DNA from: an uncultured Fidelibacterota bacterium
Lineage (GTDB): Bacteria > Fidelibacterota > Marinisomatia > Marinisomatales > TCS55
Length of the DNA: 51,048 nt
Assembly: GCA_913009735.1 (NCBI GenBank)
Contig: CAJVYU010000007.1
Coordinates: forward strand, 1 to 51,048
Direction of reading: 5' to 3'
A program made the translations under genes and the position numbers. The notes under the pieces were generated by a model that ran no database searches, had not been told where the DNA came from, and saw only the letters and a program-made list of their open reading frames with translations. This document shows positions 27,173 to 36,514 of the stretch, in pieces; the first letter of the stretch is position 1; each line of letters opens with the position of its first letter.

Positions 27173-28888
27173 ATGAATTCCATTTCGCTTGCATTATTCG
27201 GTTTTATCGTATTTTTTCTGGGTTATAAATTTTATTCAAAATGGTTAAGTAAACGCATTTATGATCTTCAGGAAAAAATCTTAACACCGGCTCATGAGTT
27301 CCGCGACGACGTGGATTTTCTCCCCACTAGAAAACATATATTATTTGGTCATCATTTTACTTCAATCGCTGGTGCAGCGCCGATTATCGGTCCTTGTATA
27401 GCGGCTTATTGGGGATGGCTGCCGGCTATTTTATGGGTCGTATTAGGAACTGTATTTATGGGGGCGGTTCATGATTTCGGTGCTTTAGTTATTAGTGTAA
27501 AAGAAAAGGGAAAAAGTGTAGCGGATATTTCTGCAAAAATCCTGAATGGGCGTGTTCGAATTTTATTTCTTATTTTTATTATATTACTTATTTGGTTGGT
27601 ATTAGCTGTATTTGCTATGGCAATTGCAGATTTATTTGTTGCAATCCCAACGTCGGTTTTACCTGTAAATATAGCCATTATTATTGCCCTTGTTGTCGGT
27701 TGGATGATTTATAAAAAACAAGTAGGAGTTTTCTTTCCTTCACTTGCAGCCTTGATTTTGTTATACATTTTTGTTTGGGTTGGATCACAAACACCACTCA
27801 GTTTAGAGACTATAGGTTTTTCCAAAACCCAGGCGACAAATACATGGATCATTTTTCTATTTATTTATTCAGGTATCGCATCCGTGCTGCCTGTTTGGAT
27901 TTTATTACAACCGAGAGATTACATTAACAGTCACCTGCTCATTGTTGGTTTGGCATTATTGTATTTAGGTGTTTTTATTGCACGCCCGGAATTGGATGCT
28001 CCCATGTTACGAACCACATTGGACGGTCCTCCGATTTTTCCATTGTTATTTGTCACGATTGCCTGTGGAGCCATAAGCGGATTTCATGGGTTGGTCTCGT
28101 CAGGTACGTCATCAAAGCAACTCGATCAATTGTCCGATGCGAGGTTTGTGGGCTATGGAGGAATGATAGGTGAAGGAACCTTGGCGTTGGCGTCAACAAT
28201 TGCTGCTGTGGCTGGAATTTCACTGGTGACTCAGTGCAATCTTCCAGCGGTGGGAAATGTCGTTGATTTAAATTGGTCAGTATATTATGATTCATGGTCT
28301 CATGCCACCGGGAATAAAGCGGCAGCCTTTGTTCTGGGGGGAGGGGCATTAATTGAATCATTAGGGTTTTCGAAAAATTTGGCGACAACCCTCATGGCTG
28401 TTTTAGTGATTTCTTTCGCTGCAACGACTTTAGATACAGCCACACGAGTCCAAAGATTTATTTTGTCAGAATTGGGAAGTGTATTAAATATTAAGCCATT
28501 GAAAAATAAGCTTATCGCAACTTTAATTGCTGTAATTCCTGCCATGTTATTGGTCTTTACAAATGTTTCAGATCCGAGTACCGGAGTAGTCAAACAGACG
28601 GGTTGGGTATTATGGCCTATTTTTGGCGCCAGTAATCAAATGCTGGCTGCGTTGATACTGATGATTTTAACTTTGTATTTCTGGCAGCGTAAAAAACCGA
28701 TTTTTCCATTGTTAATTCCCATGTTATTCCTCATGGGAATTACCATTTTTTCTTTGATATATAAGGCCAAAGAATTTTTTGGATCTAATTTACTTTTATT
28801 TGCGTTAGACATATTCCTAATTGGTTTAATAATATGGATGATAATCGAAGGATTAGTGATCGTTTTTAATAAGGTAAAAAAGGTATGA
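27173..28888 (+). CDS. cstA: CstA-family carbon starvation / pyruvate-type transporter
   Basis: Polytopic inner-membrane carrier. In enterobacteria CstA and its paralogue BtsT take up peptides or pyruvate; the substrate here is unknown. Family motifs include HHFTSIAGAAPIIGPCIAAYWGW, MGAVHDFGALVIS, FHGLVSSGTSSKQL and GASNQMLAALILM. At 571 residues it is shorter than E. coli CstA but matches the compact members. Seven bases separate it from dxs, so the two may be co-transcribed. Confidence 0.87.
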   Translation: MNSISLALFGFIVFFLGYKFYSKWLSKRIYDLQEKILTPAHEFRDDVDFLPTRKHILFGHHFTSIAGAAPIIGPCIAAYWGWLPAILWVVLGTVFMGAVHDFGALVISVKEKGKSVADISAKILNGRVRILFLIFIILLIWLVLAVFAMAIADLFVAIPTSVLPVNIAIIIALVVGWMIYKKQVGVFFPSLAALILLYIFVWVGSQTPLSLETIGFSKTQATNTWIIFLFIYSGIASVLPVWILLQPRDYINSHLLIVGLALLYLGVFIARPELDAPMLRTTLDGPPIFPLLFVTIACGAISGFHGLVSSGTSSKQLDQLSDARFVGYGGMIGEGTLALASTIAAVAGISLVTQCNLPAVGNVVDLNWSVYYDSWSHATGNKAAAFVLGGGALIESLGFSKNLATTLMAVLVISFAATTLDTATRVQRFILSELGSVLNIKPLKNKLIATLIAVIPAMLLVFTNVSDPSTGVVKQTGWVLWPIFGASNQMLAALILMILTLYFWQRKKPIFPLLIPMLFLMGITIFSLIYKAKEFFGSNLLLFALDIFLIGLIIWMIIEGLVIVFNKVKKV

Positions 28889-28946
28889 ATAAGATTCCAA
28901 TATATCTTAATAAAGAATTAATTTGCGGTCTTGTATCTCATACAAA

Positions 28947-30605
28947 ATGAACAAACAACTCGACATTTTTAATGCCGCTAAATGTGCATGGCAGGAAGAC
29001 CTTAGCAAGTCAAAAACTCGCCAATATAGTTTTGATACTATAAGCGGTGAAACGCTGGATCCCCTCTATTATCCAAATGGAGATAAAGATGAATATATGG
29101 AAAAGCAGGGATTTCCCGGGCAGTATCCATTTACCCGAGGTATACATGCCAATATGTATCGCGGTAAACTCTGGACCATGCGTCAATTTGCCGGTTTTGG
29201 AACACCAGAGGAAACCAATGAAAGATATCATTATTTATTAAAAAGCGGGCAGACAGGACTTTCTGTTGCCTATGACATGCCCACCCTTATGGGCTATGAT
29301 CCGGATCATCCCTTTGCAGCAGGTGAAGTAGGAAAATGCGGGGTCAATGTTGCATCATTAAAAGACATGGAACGGTTATTTGACGGAATTCATTTGGCTG
29401 ATATTTCAGTTTCTCAAACGATCAACGGACCTGCAGTGATCCTGTTGGCATTTTACATAGCTGTTGCTGAAAATCAAGGTGTTCCTTTGGAGAATTTACA
29501 AGGAACGCTTCAGAATGATATTTTGAAAGAATTCATTGCTCAAAAAGAATGGATTTTCCCCCCGGATCCATCTATGCGCATTATTACAGATATGATGGCA
29601 TTTTGTTCAGACAACATGCCAAAGTTCAATACCATTTCCATTAGTGGTTACCATATTCGCGAAGCAGGTTCAACGGCTGTACAAGAATTAGCGTTTACAC
29701 TGGCGGATGGATTTAGTTATGTAGAATATGCCATAAAAGCCGGTCTGGATATAGATGATTTTGCACCCAGACTTTCATTCTTCTTTAATTCGCATCTGGA
29801 TTTTTTTGAAGAGATTGCCAAATTTCGAGCTGCCAGACGAATTTGGGCAAGACATATGAAAGAAAAATATGGTGCTAAAAATTCAAGATCATGGAAATTA
29901 CGTTTTCATACACAAACAGCCGGATGTTCTCTGACGGCACAGCAACCGGAGATCAACATAGCCAGAACCGCATTTCAAGCGATGGCCGGCGTGTTAGGCG
30001 GCACTCAATCCCTGCATACAAATTCCATGGATGAAACATTGGCATTACCATCAAAAAAAGCAGCTGAAATTGCATTGCGTACACAGCAGCTTATTGCTTT
30101 TGAGACTGGGGTGGCAAACATCGCAGACCCATTAGGCGGTTCTTGGTTTATCGAAAAATTAACGGATCGCATGGAAGAAAAAGCTGAAGAATATTTTAAA
30201 GAAATTGAAAAAATAGGTGGTGTTATTCCTGCAATTGAAATGGGATATTTTCAACGAGAAATTGCTCATTCAGCTTCAGATTATCAGCGAAAAGTGGACA
30301 GTAAGCAACGAATTGTTGTTGGGGTGAATGAATTTGTAAAAGAAGATGAAGAAATTGATATTCCTCTTTTGGAAATTGGAGAAGAAGCGGAAATACAGCA
30401 ACTTGAAGCATTAAATGAATTAAAAGCGAATAGAGATGAGGATGCGGTCCAACAAGCATTGTCTGAAATTATGAATGCTTGCGGAACGAACGAAAATTTA
30501 ATAGAACCAATCATAAAAGCGGCCAAAGCCTATGCGACATTGGGTGAAATTGTCACTTCATTGAAAGCAGAGTTCGGCGAATGGCAGGAAGCGGCGGTAT
30601 TTTAA
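28947..30605 (+). CDS. Methylmalonyl-CoA mutase, large (catalytic) subunit without B12-binding domain
   Basis: Catalytic TIM-barrel portion of the adenosylcobalamin-dependent isomerase converting methylmalonyl-CoA and succinyl-CoA. Recognisable segments are [78 protein letters not shown] and [15 protein letters not shown]. The 552-residue chain ends before the DxHxxG cobalamin domain, so it belongs to the split type needing a separate small subunit, which is not in this window. I start at ATG 28947; an upstream TTG (28923) is weaker. Confidence 0.9.
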   Translation: MNKQLDIFNAAKCAWQEDLSKSKTRQYSFDTISGETLDPLYYPNGDKDEYMEKQGFPGQYPFTRGIHANMYRGKLWTMRQFAGFGTPEETNERYHYLLKSGQTGLSVAYDMPTLMGYDPDHPFAAGEVGKCGVNVASLKDMERLFDGIHLADISVSQTINGPAVILLAFYIAVAENQGVPLENLQGTLQNDILKEFIAQKEWIFPPDPSMRIITDMMAFCSDNMPKFNTISISGYHIREAGSTAVQELAFTLADGFSYVEYAIKAGLDIDDFAPRLSFFFNSHLDFFEEIAKFRAARRIWARHMKEKYGAKNSRSWKLRFHTQTAGCSLTAQQPEINIARTAFQAMAGVLGGTQSLHTNSMDETLALPSKKAAEIALRTQQLIAFETGVANIADPLGGSWFIEKLTDRMEEKAEEYFKEIEKIGGVIPAIEMGYFQREIAHSASDYQRKVDSKQRIVVGVNEFVKEDEEIDIPLLEIGEEAEIQQLEALNELKANRDEDAVQQALSEIMNACGTNENLIEPIIKAAKAYATLGEIVTSLKAEFGEWQEAAVF

Positions 30606-31040
30606 ATGGAATCAAAAAATAAATTTTATTTTGCAATAACAATCATAGCATTAGTGGTAGTTTTTTGGATATGGTATGCATCGACCAATCCGAATAGTGA
30701 ACAAGCACTGGTCACATTCCTTTCCGTAGAGGAATTGATTGACGACGGATTTTCCGACCGGGTTCGATTAGGCGGCGTGGTAGAAGATGGATCCATTCAA
30801 GTTGATGAAAATAATTATATGACATGTCAATTTGAATTAAAAGAAGGCGACTATTTACTCCCGGTAGAATATACTGGTGTTCGACCTGATTTATTCAAAG
30901 ACGGGGCCGAAATCATTATAGAGGGTATATACAGGGATGGCGTTTTTAAAGCAGATATTTTGCAAACAAAATGTGCTTCGAAATATGAAGGTGATTTACG
31001 AGATGCTAACAATTATAATTTAGGAGAAGTTTCCATATGA
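30606..31040 (+). CDS. ccmE: Cytochrome c maturation protein CcmE, CxxxY variant
   Basis: Periplasmic membrane-anchored heme chaperone of cytochrome c maturation system I. One anchor helix (about residues 8-25) is followed by an OB-fold domain. In the classical protein heme is bound covalently by His in HxxxY; here that position is Cys123 in TKCASKY (Cys-x3-Tyr127). This is the variant described for archaea and some bacteria such as sulfate reducers. The start codon follows the mutase stop directly, and its end overlaps ccmF. Confidence 0.9.
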   Translation: MESKNKFYFAITIIALVVVFWIWYASTNPNSEQALVTFLSVEELIDDGFSDRVRLGGVVEDGSIQVDENNYMTCQFELKEGDYLLPVEYTGVRPDLFKDGAEIIIEGIYRDGVFKADILQTKCASKYEGDLRDANNYNLGEVSI

Positions 31041-33010
31041 TACCTGTAATCGGCGGCCTGGCTCTTAATTTAGCATTAGGTCTTTCTATCATCACTATTA
31101 TACTGCTTTCTTTTCATCTCCGCACCGGTGACAACCGTTTATACTTATCCGGACAACGAGCAGCGCTTGCAGTTTCCCTGGTCAGTTTTTTTGCAACATT
31201 TGTTTTAGCCCAATTGCTCTTGTCGAGCAATTTTGATGTGGATTATGTTGCGCATTACACCAGCCTGGAAACACCAACAATTTATAAACTAACTGCTCTT
31301 TGGGCCGGTCAAGCAGGGTCGCTATTGTTTTGGCTTTTTATACTGTCAATATATGGTGTCGTTGCCATACTGCAAAATCGGCGGTCACAGCAAAAATTGA
31401 TGCCATGGATAATGATTGTTATTGCAACAGTACAATTGTTTTTTCTTATCCTGGTCAATTTTGTATCTAATCCCTTTGTACCCACTGATGCGGATTTTAT
31501 TTTGGCCAACGGACTTGGACTTAACCCCCTCCTGCAAAATGCAACGATGGTTATTCATCCGCCCCTGTTGTATTTGGGCTATGTTGGATTTACAATTCCA
31601 TTTGCGTTTTCAATTGCTGCCATGGCCCAGCAGGAAATGAATGCATTGTGGATAAAGACGATTCGAACTTGGATACTTTTCGTATGGCTGATGTTAGGTA
31701 TTGGTATCATACTTGGCGGTTGGTGGGCATACCAGGAATTAGGCTGGGGAGGTTATTGGGCATGGGATCCGGTTGAAAATGCATCCTTTATGCCGTGGCT
31801 CACCGGTACGGCGTTGCTGCATTCAATTATGATCCAGGAAAAAAGAAATATGCTAAAAGTCTGGAACATGACTCTCATTATTATCACATTTACCCTGTGT
31901 ATTTTTGGTACGTTTTTAACTCGAAGCGGCATCATGTCTTCTGTCCATTCATTTTCAGCATCATCAGTGGGCCCGATTTTCCTTGGGTTTGTTTTTCTGA
32001 TATTGATTGTCTCATTTAGTCTTCTATTCTATCGTAGAGCATTTTTGTATTCAGGAAAAAGAATTGAATCATTTTCGTCAAGAGAAAGTGGATTTTTATT
32101 CAATAATGTTATTTTTGTTGTTATGTGTTTTGCCGTATTCTGGGGAACATTATTTCCAGTGATATCAGAAGCAATACGTGGAACAAAAATTACTGTTGGT
32201 GCACCGTTTTTTGATCAAATAAATATCCCCATCGGTCTCCTTCTGCTACTATTAACAGGTGTTGGACCTCTTCTGGTGTGGCGCCGGACATCAAAGCAGT
32301 GTGCTATTCGTAACTTTACGATCCCGGTCACGGTTGGTTTAGTGACTGCTTTGATTCTATTTTTATTGAAAATGCGTGGATATGTATTGATTTCATTTTC
32401 ATTATCTTCATTTGTATTGACAACAATTATAATCGAATTTGCAAAAGGTATTCGATCAAGGATGAGATCGCAGCATGAAAATATGCTTATTGCTTTTTGG
32501 CGTTTGATGCGAAAAAATCGCAGTCGATATGGCGGATATATTGTTCACATTGGGATTGTGCTGATGTTTGTCGGATTTACAGGACATGCCTTTGATAGTG
32601 AAAAGGAATTCGGACTCAAAGTCGGCGAAAAAGAACATTTAAACAATTATCAGTTTGAATTATTAAGAATAAGTGAACAAGAGCGCCCTAATCATTATGC
32701 CTGGATAGCGGATTTAAGACTGCAGGACAGCGAAGGGAAAACCATCACTATACTGCAGCCGGAAAAGAGAATATATTTCTTTCGCAGTCCTGACCCTGAT
32801 CGTCGTCAGCCGCACAGTGAACTGGATATATATAACTTTTTAAATAGTGATATTTATTCAATATTCAATGGCATTGATACCGATAAAGGTGTGGCGTATT
32901 TTAAAATAATGATTAACCCTCTAGTCAGTTGGGTGTGGATTGGCGGATACATTTTTGTTTTGGGTACGCTGATTTCTCTTTATCCATCCAGGAAGGAAAC
33001 GGTTATATGA
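31037..33010 (+). CDS. ccmF: Cytochrome c heme lyase subunit CcmF
   Basis: Large membrane protein that receives heme from CcmE and attaches it to apocytochrome c. The tryptophan-rich WWD domain is present as GWGGYWAWDPVENASFMPWL, with heme-ligand histidines expected in flanking loops such as VIHPPLLYLGY and HSIMIQ. The 657-residue length with many transmembrane helices is normal. Overlaps ccmE and the next small gene by four bases each. Confidence 0.95.
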   Translation: MIPVIGGLALNLALGLSIITIILLSFHLRTGDNRLYLSGQRAALAVSLVSFFATFVLAQLLLSSNFDVDYVAHYTSLETPTIYKLTALWAGQAGSLLFWLFILSIYGVVAILQNRRSQQKLMPWIMIVIATVQLFFLILVNFVSNPFVPTDADFILANGLGLNPLLQNATMVIHPPLLYLGYVGFTIPFAFSIAAMAQQEMNALWIKTIRTWILFVWLMLGIGIILGGWWAYQELGWGGYWAWDPVENASFMPWLTGTALLHSIMIQEKRNMLKVWNMTLIIITFTLCIFGTFLTRSGIMSSVHSFSASSVGPIFLGFVFLILIVSFSLLFYRRAFLYSGKRIESFSSRESGFLFNNVIFVVMCFAVFWGTLFPVISEAIRGTKITVGAPFFDQINIPIGLLLLLLTGVGPLLVWRRTSKQCAIRNFTIPVTVGLVTALILFLLKMRGYVLISFSLSSFVLTTIIIEFAKGIRSRMRSQHENMLIAFWRLMRKNRSRYGGYIVHIGIVLMFVGFTGHAFDSEKEFGLKVGEKEHLNNYQFELLRISEQERPNHYAWIADLRLQDSEGKTITILQPEKRIYFFRSPDPDRRQPHSELDIYNFLNSDIYSIFNGIDTDKGVAYFKIMINPLVSWVWIGGYIFVLGTLISLYPSRKETVI

Positions 33011-33276
33011 TTGGTTCAATAGTTTTTTTAATCATCTTTATTTTAGTAATAGTATATATAATACAACCAATGTTGTTGGAAAAAGATATCACGATTGAAA
33101 ATACCCAGAGTACAACAGAATCATTTTTGCAAAGAAAAAAAATTCTATACAAACAGATAAAAGAACTGGATATGGATTATCAACTTGGTAATGTGCTGGA
33201 ACAGGATTACATCAATACCCGAAATGATTTAAAAAGAGAAGTTTCTGAAGTATTGTCTGTCTTAAACAAAAAATAA
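33007..33276 (+). CDS. Small CcmI-like membrane protein of the ccm cluster
   Basis: 89 residues: one N-terminal transmembrane helix (about residues 3-22), then a charged, probably coiled-coil segment with KQIKELDMDYQLGNVLEQDY. That pattern (ELDxDYxxGxxxxxDY) is common in short proteins found next to ccm genes and resembles the N-terminal part of CcmI, without TPR repeats. ATG 33007 overlaps the ccmF stop as ATGA, which decides the start over an upstream GTG. Probable role: assembly factor in cytochrome c maturation, by context only. Confidence 0.7.
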   Translation: MIGSIVFLIIFILVIVYIIQPMLLEKDITIENTQSTTESFLQRKKILYKQIKELDMDYQLGNVLEQDYINTRNDLKREVSEVLSVLNKK

Positions 33277-33288
33277 CTATTTATTTCG

Positions 33289-33975
33289 TTGCTATCCGTT
33301 TCAAATATTGTAAAGTCATTTAATTATAAAAAAATATTAAATGATATTACTTTTTCTTTATCGAATGGGGATACAGTTGCTTTATTAGGTAAAAACGGTG
33401 TTGGAAAATCCACATTATTAAGAATAATAGCTAAAATAAATGCACCGGATAATGGGGATGTATTTTTTCAAAATAAGAATATTCTAAAAAGTAAATCATC
33501 CACCAGGCAAGGTATCTATTATTGTGGTCATGCCCCAGGTTTATATCCTTCATTAACTGCTGAAGAAAACCTGCATTATTTTTCCTTATTTCACCAATGC
33601 AATCCGTCATTAACTCTTATTCAAACGACATTAAAAGATTATGAATTATCCAATGCAATGAATAAACCGGTAAAAATCTTTTCCCAAGGGATGATGCAGC
33701 GTTTAAAATTGGCATTTATAGAAATAATTAACTGGAAACTGCTTTTGATTGATGAACCTTTTAGTGGGCTTGATATTTCTGGAAATGATTTTGTGCAACA
33801 AAAAATTTCATCATGGCAAAATGGTGAACGTGTCATTTTGTTTGTAGATCATAACTTGGATCGTGCTGTTGATATTAGCTCGCGAGTATTGCTGATGGAT
33901 AAGGGAAAAATCGCTATTGATGAAAAGTCCAATGCAAACGGTTTATTTGATAAAATCACTCGATTGATGCATTAA
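33289..33975 (+). CDS. ccmA: Heme exporter ATP-binding protein CcmA
   Basis: ABC ATPase that with CcmB releases holo-CcmE from CcmC. Walker A is GKNGVGKST (residues 34-42), the signature is FSQGMMQRLKLA and Walker B is LLLIDEPFSGLD, followed by the H-loop FVDHN. Start codon is probably TTG at 33289 (MLSVSNIVKSF). Length 228 is typical. Its stop abuts the ccmB ATG. Confidence 0.92.
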   Translation: MLSVSNIVKSFNYKKILNDITFSLSNGDTVALLGKNGVGKSTLLRIIAKINAPDNGDVFFQNKNILKSKSSTRQGIYYCGHAPGLYPSLTAEENLHYFSLFHQCNPSLTLIQTTLKDYELSNAMNKPVKIFSQGMMQRLKLAFIEIINWKLLLIDEPFSGLDISGNDFVQQKISSWQNGERVILFVDHNLDRAVDISSRVLLMDKGKIAIDEKSNANGLFDKITRLMH

Positions 33976-34638
33976 ATGTTAAGCGTATTAATCAAAAAAG
34001 AATTATTTGTCGAATTACGCAACAAGGAAGTTGTCTTCTCGATGTTGGCGTTTGGCGCATCTGTTTTACTTATTTTTTCATTTTCTTTTAATGGTAATCC
34101 CAAAACGATGCATGAAATTGCACCCGGATTGTTTTGGACATTAGTACTTTTAAGTTCTTCATTGGGGTTGCACAGAATGTTTGGACTTGAAAAAGATTTT
34201 GACGCTTTTTCCAGTTTAATTGCCAGCCCGGTTGACCGGAGTATCATCTTTTTATCAAAATGGATTAGTGGATTTATTTTCTTGTCAATTACAGAATTGC
34301 TCATTGTCGTTCCATTTTTTCTTTTTTTAGGATTATCTAAACCCATGAGTATTTTTCCGGGTTTATTTATTGTTTTGAGCGGTAATTTGGGAATTACAGC
34401 TGTAGGTGTGTTAATCTCCGGGTTGGCAATGCGGGCGCGGATGAGTGCCGTTTTATTACCTGTGCTGTTATTTCCGCTATTGACTCCCTTGTTGATTGCA
34501 TGCGTTAAATCTACTGCTGGCTGGTTCAATGCTAACCCACTTGAATTTTATCAAATTTGGGTAATGATTATGATAACGTATGTTGTAATTTTCGGCCTTG
34601 CAGGATTTACTTTATTTGATCAAATAACAGAAGAATGA
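33976..34638 (+). CDS. ccmB: Heme exporter membrane protein CcmB
   Basis: Permease partner of CcmA. The 220-residue protein has six hydrophobic segments, begins with the typical LIKKELFVELRNKEVVFSMLAFG and contains LGLHRMFGLEKDFDAFSSLIASPV, a family signature. It is directly downstream of ccmA and overlaps ccmC by four bases. Confidence 0.92.
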   Translation: MLSVLIKKELFVELRNKEVVFSMLAFGASVLLIFSFSFNGNPKTMHEIAPGLFWTLVLLSSSLGLHRMFGLEKDFDAFSSLIASPVDRSIIFLSKWISGFIFLSITELLIVVPFFLFLGLSKPMSIFPGLFIVLSGNLGITAVGVLISGLAMRARMSAVLLPVLLFPLLTPLLIACVKSTAGWFNANPLEFYQIWVMIMITYVVIFGLAGFTLFDQITEE

Positions 34639-35315
34639 TGTCAAATTTGCTTCCAGATAAAATTTCAAAAGCGCTATTTATTGTTACGGCAATATTAATG
34701 TCGGTAAATCTATACCTGATTTTTGCCGTAACACCGATGGTTCCTGAACAACATTGGGCCCAGAAAATCTTTTATGTGCATGTCCCAATTGCCTGGTCGG
34801 GTTTCTTATCCTATTTTATTGTTATGTTAGCCGGTATCATGTTTCTGATTAAAAAAGACAGTAAATGGGATAGAGTAGGGTTAGCAGCTGCTGAACTTGG
34901 AACAATGTTTGTCATTCTTGTATTAATTACAGGCCCAATTTGGGCAACACCGATTTGGGGCAAGCCGTGGATCTGGGAGCCTCGCCTGACGACAACATTG
35001 ATCTTATTTTTAATTTATGTTGGCTATTTTATGTTGAGAAAGTTTGGCGGACATCCCGAACGTGTGTCACGTATTGCAGCTGTAATAGGAATTATTGCAT
35101 TCCTGGATGTGCCGCTGATATTCTATTCAGTAAAATTATGGACACCTCAATTTCAACTCCATCCACAAGTAGAAATGAATCAACAACCCGATGGAATTTT
35201 ATTTCCGTTTCTATTTTCAATGTTTACATTTACTTTACTATACTTTCTAATGATCAGGATAAGGATTCATATATTAAACTTTAAACATAAATTGTTGACT
35301 GAAGAAAATGTATAA
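34635..35315 (+). CDS. ccmC: Heme exporter protein CcmC
   Basis: Membrane protein that loads heme onto CcmE. It has about six transmembrane segments, the WWD domain region PIWATPIWGKPWIWEPRLTTTLILF, and heme-site histidines in KIFYVHVPIAW. Length 226 is normal. The start is an ATGATG; the second ATG is equally possible. Confidence 0.93.
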   Translation: MMSNLLPDKISKALFIVTAILMSVNLYLIFAVTPMVPEQHWAQKIFYVHVPIAWSGFLSYFIVMLAGIMFLIKKDSKWDRVGLAAAELGTMFVILVLITGPIWATPIWGKPWIWEPRLTTTLILFLIYVGYFMLRKFGGHPERVSRIAAVIGIIAFLDVPLIFYSVKLWTPQFQLHPQVEMNQQPDGILFPFLFSMFTFTLLYFLMIRIRIHILNFKHKLLTEENV

Positions 35316-35421
35316 CTTTTTCACCTATTGCATTGCTGCGTACGCAATCGTATTTATTGCGTTGATCATATGGTTTGTAAAACAGCATAAAATCATCACT
35401 GATTTAAAGAAGAACAAATAA
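35308..35421 (+). CDS. ccmD: Small CcmD-like membrane protein
   Basis: A 37-codon gene overlapping the end of ccmC by eight bases in another frame. It encodes MYNFFTYCIAAYAIVFIALI, then IWFVKQHKIITDLKKNK: one transmembrane helix followed by a basic cytoplasmic tail with a short Lys-rich end. Size, topology, Tyr in the helix and position after ccmC all fit CcmD, which helps release holo-CcmE from CcmABC. Sequence conservation of CcmD is low, so the call rests on topology and context. Confidence 0.78.
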   Translation: MYNFFTYCIAAYAIVFIALIIWFVKQHKIITDLKKNK

Positions 35422-35446
35422 TTCAATCATTTTAGGAGAGTAATGC

Positions 35447-36514
35447 ATGAAGAGAAAAATTGTTCATGTTGTTGGAACTGGAACGATTGGAGAACCGCTT
35501 ATTGGTTTATTAACCGATTATAAAACACAATTAGGTATTGATGAAATTACGTTTCATAAAAATACACCATTAATAAGCGACAGTTCAAAAGTTTATGATT
35601 TACGGAAGCGGGGAGCCCGGCTGGCTGTCAATGAAGACCGGTTTCAGGATTTTAAAGATTTAGGTATGGATCCGGATTTTGAAACGGAAGATGCAATCAA
35701 GCGTTCTGTAGTGGTAATAGACTGCACACCAAAAGGGATCGGGCATAAGAATAAGGAACAGTATTATCAGAAATTTTCTTCTGATGTAAATGGTTTTTTA
35801 GCTCAAGGCAGTGAAGACGGTTTCGGAAAAAAATATGCCAGGGGAATCAATGATGCATTTTTAAATGATGAAGATCAATTTATTCAAATTGTTTCATGTA
35901 ACACACACAACTTGTCCTGTATTACCAATACACTGGCACTGAACAATTTTGATCCTGATAATTTAATTGAAGGAAAATTTGTTTGTATTCGCCGGGCAAA
36001 TGATATAAGTCAGCCCGGTGGATTTATTCCATCACCTCAAGTAGGCAGTCACTATTCTGAAGAATACGGCTCTCACCATGCAGAGGATGCTGCCGGATTA
36101 TTCAAAACAATGAATCTGAATCTGAATTTGTTTTCTTCCGCAATGAAAACAAACAGCCAATACATGCATATCATCTGGTTTAATTTGAAAGTCAGAGAAG
36201 CCGTAACATTACAAGATGTAAAAGATCGTTTAGTTGCCAATCCATTTGTGGCTATGACGCAAAAAGATATGACCAGTACAGTATTTTCATTTGGACGTGA
36301 TCATGGGCATTATGGACGTATCCTGAACCAAACAGTATTGGTAGAGCAAACGCTGAATGTTCGCAATGAACATGAGATTACCGGATTTTGTTTTACTCCT
36401 CAAGACGGTAATTCCATTTTGAGTAGTATTTCTGCAGCTGAACGATTTCTTTATCCACATGCCTACGAAGATAAAATTCAGTGCTTATCAGAACTCTTTT
36501 TTGCTGATATTTGA
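35447..36514 (+). CDS. Type II (archaeal-type) glyceraldehyde-3-phosphate dehydrogenase-like protein
   Basis: 355 residues with an N-terminal Rossmann segment (VVGTGTIGEPL). Features of the archaeal GapII family follow: DCTPKGIGHKNKEQYY, the catalytic Cys151 in VSCNTHNLSC, the phosphate/NADP region with CIRRAND, and GSHHAEDA resembling the PSHHGPD motif. In archaeal enzymes the Cys is followed by Asn-Thr-Thr-Gly; here it is Asn-Thr-His-Asn, so substrate or activity may differ. The ribosome-binding site is AGGAGAG. It overlaps the next gene by TTGA. Confidence 0.72.
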   Translation: MKRKIVHVVGTGTIGEPLIGLLTDYKTQLGIDEITFHKNTPLISDSSKVYDLRKRGARLAVNEDRFQDFKDLGMDPDFETEDAIKRSVVVIDCTPKGIGHKNKEQYYQKFSSDVNGFLAQGSEDGFGKKYARGINDAFLNDEDQFIQIVSCNTHNLSCITNTLALNNFDPDNLIEGKFVCIRRANDISQPGGFIPSPQVGSHYSEEYGSHHAEDAAGLFKTMNLNLNLFSSAMKTNSQYMHIIWFNLKVREAVTLQDVKDRLVANPFVAMTQKDMTSTVFSFGRDHGHYGRILNQTVLVEQTLNVRNEHEITGFCFTPQDGNSILSSISAAERFLYPHAYEDKIQCLSELFFADI

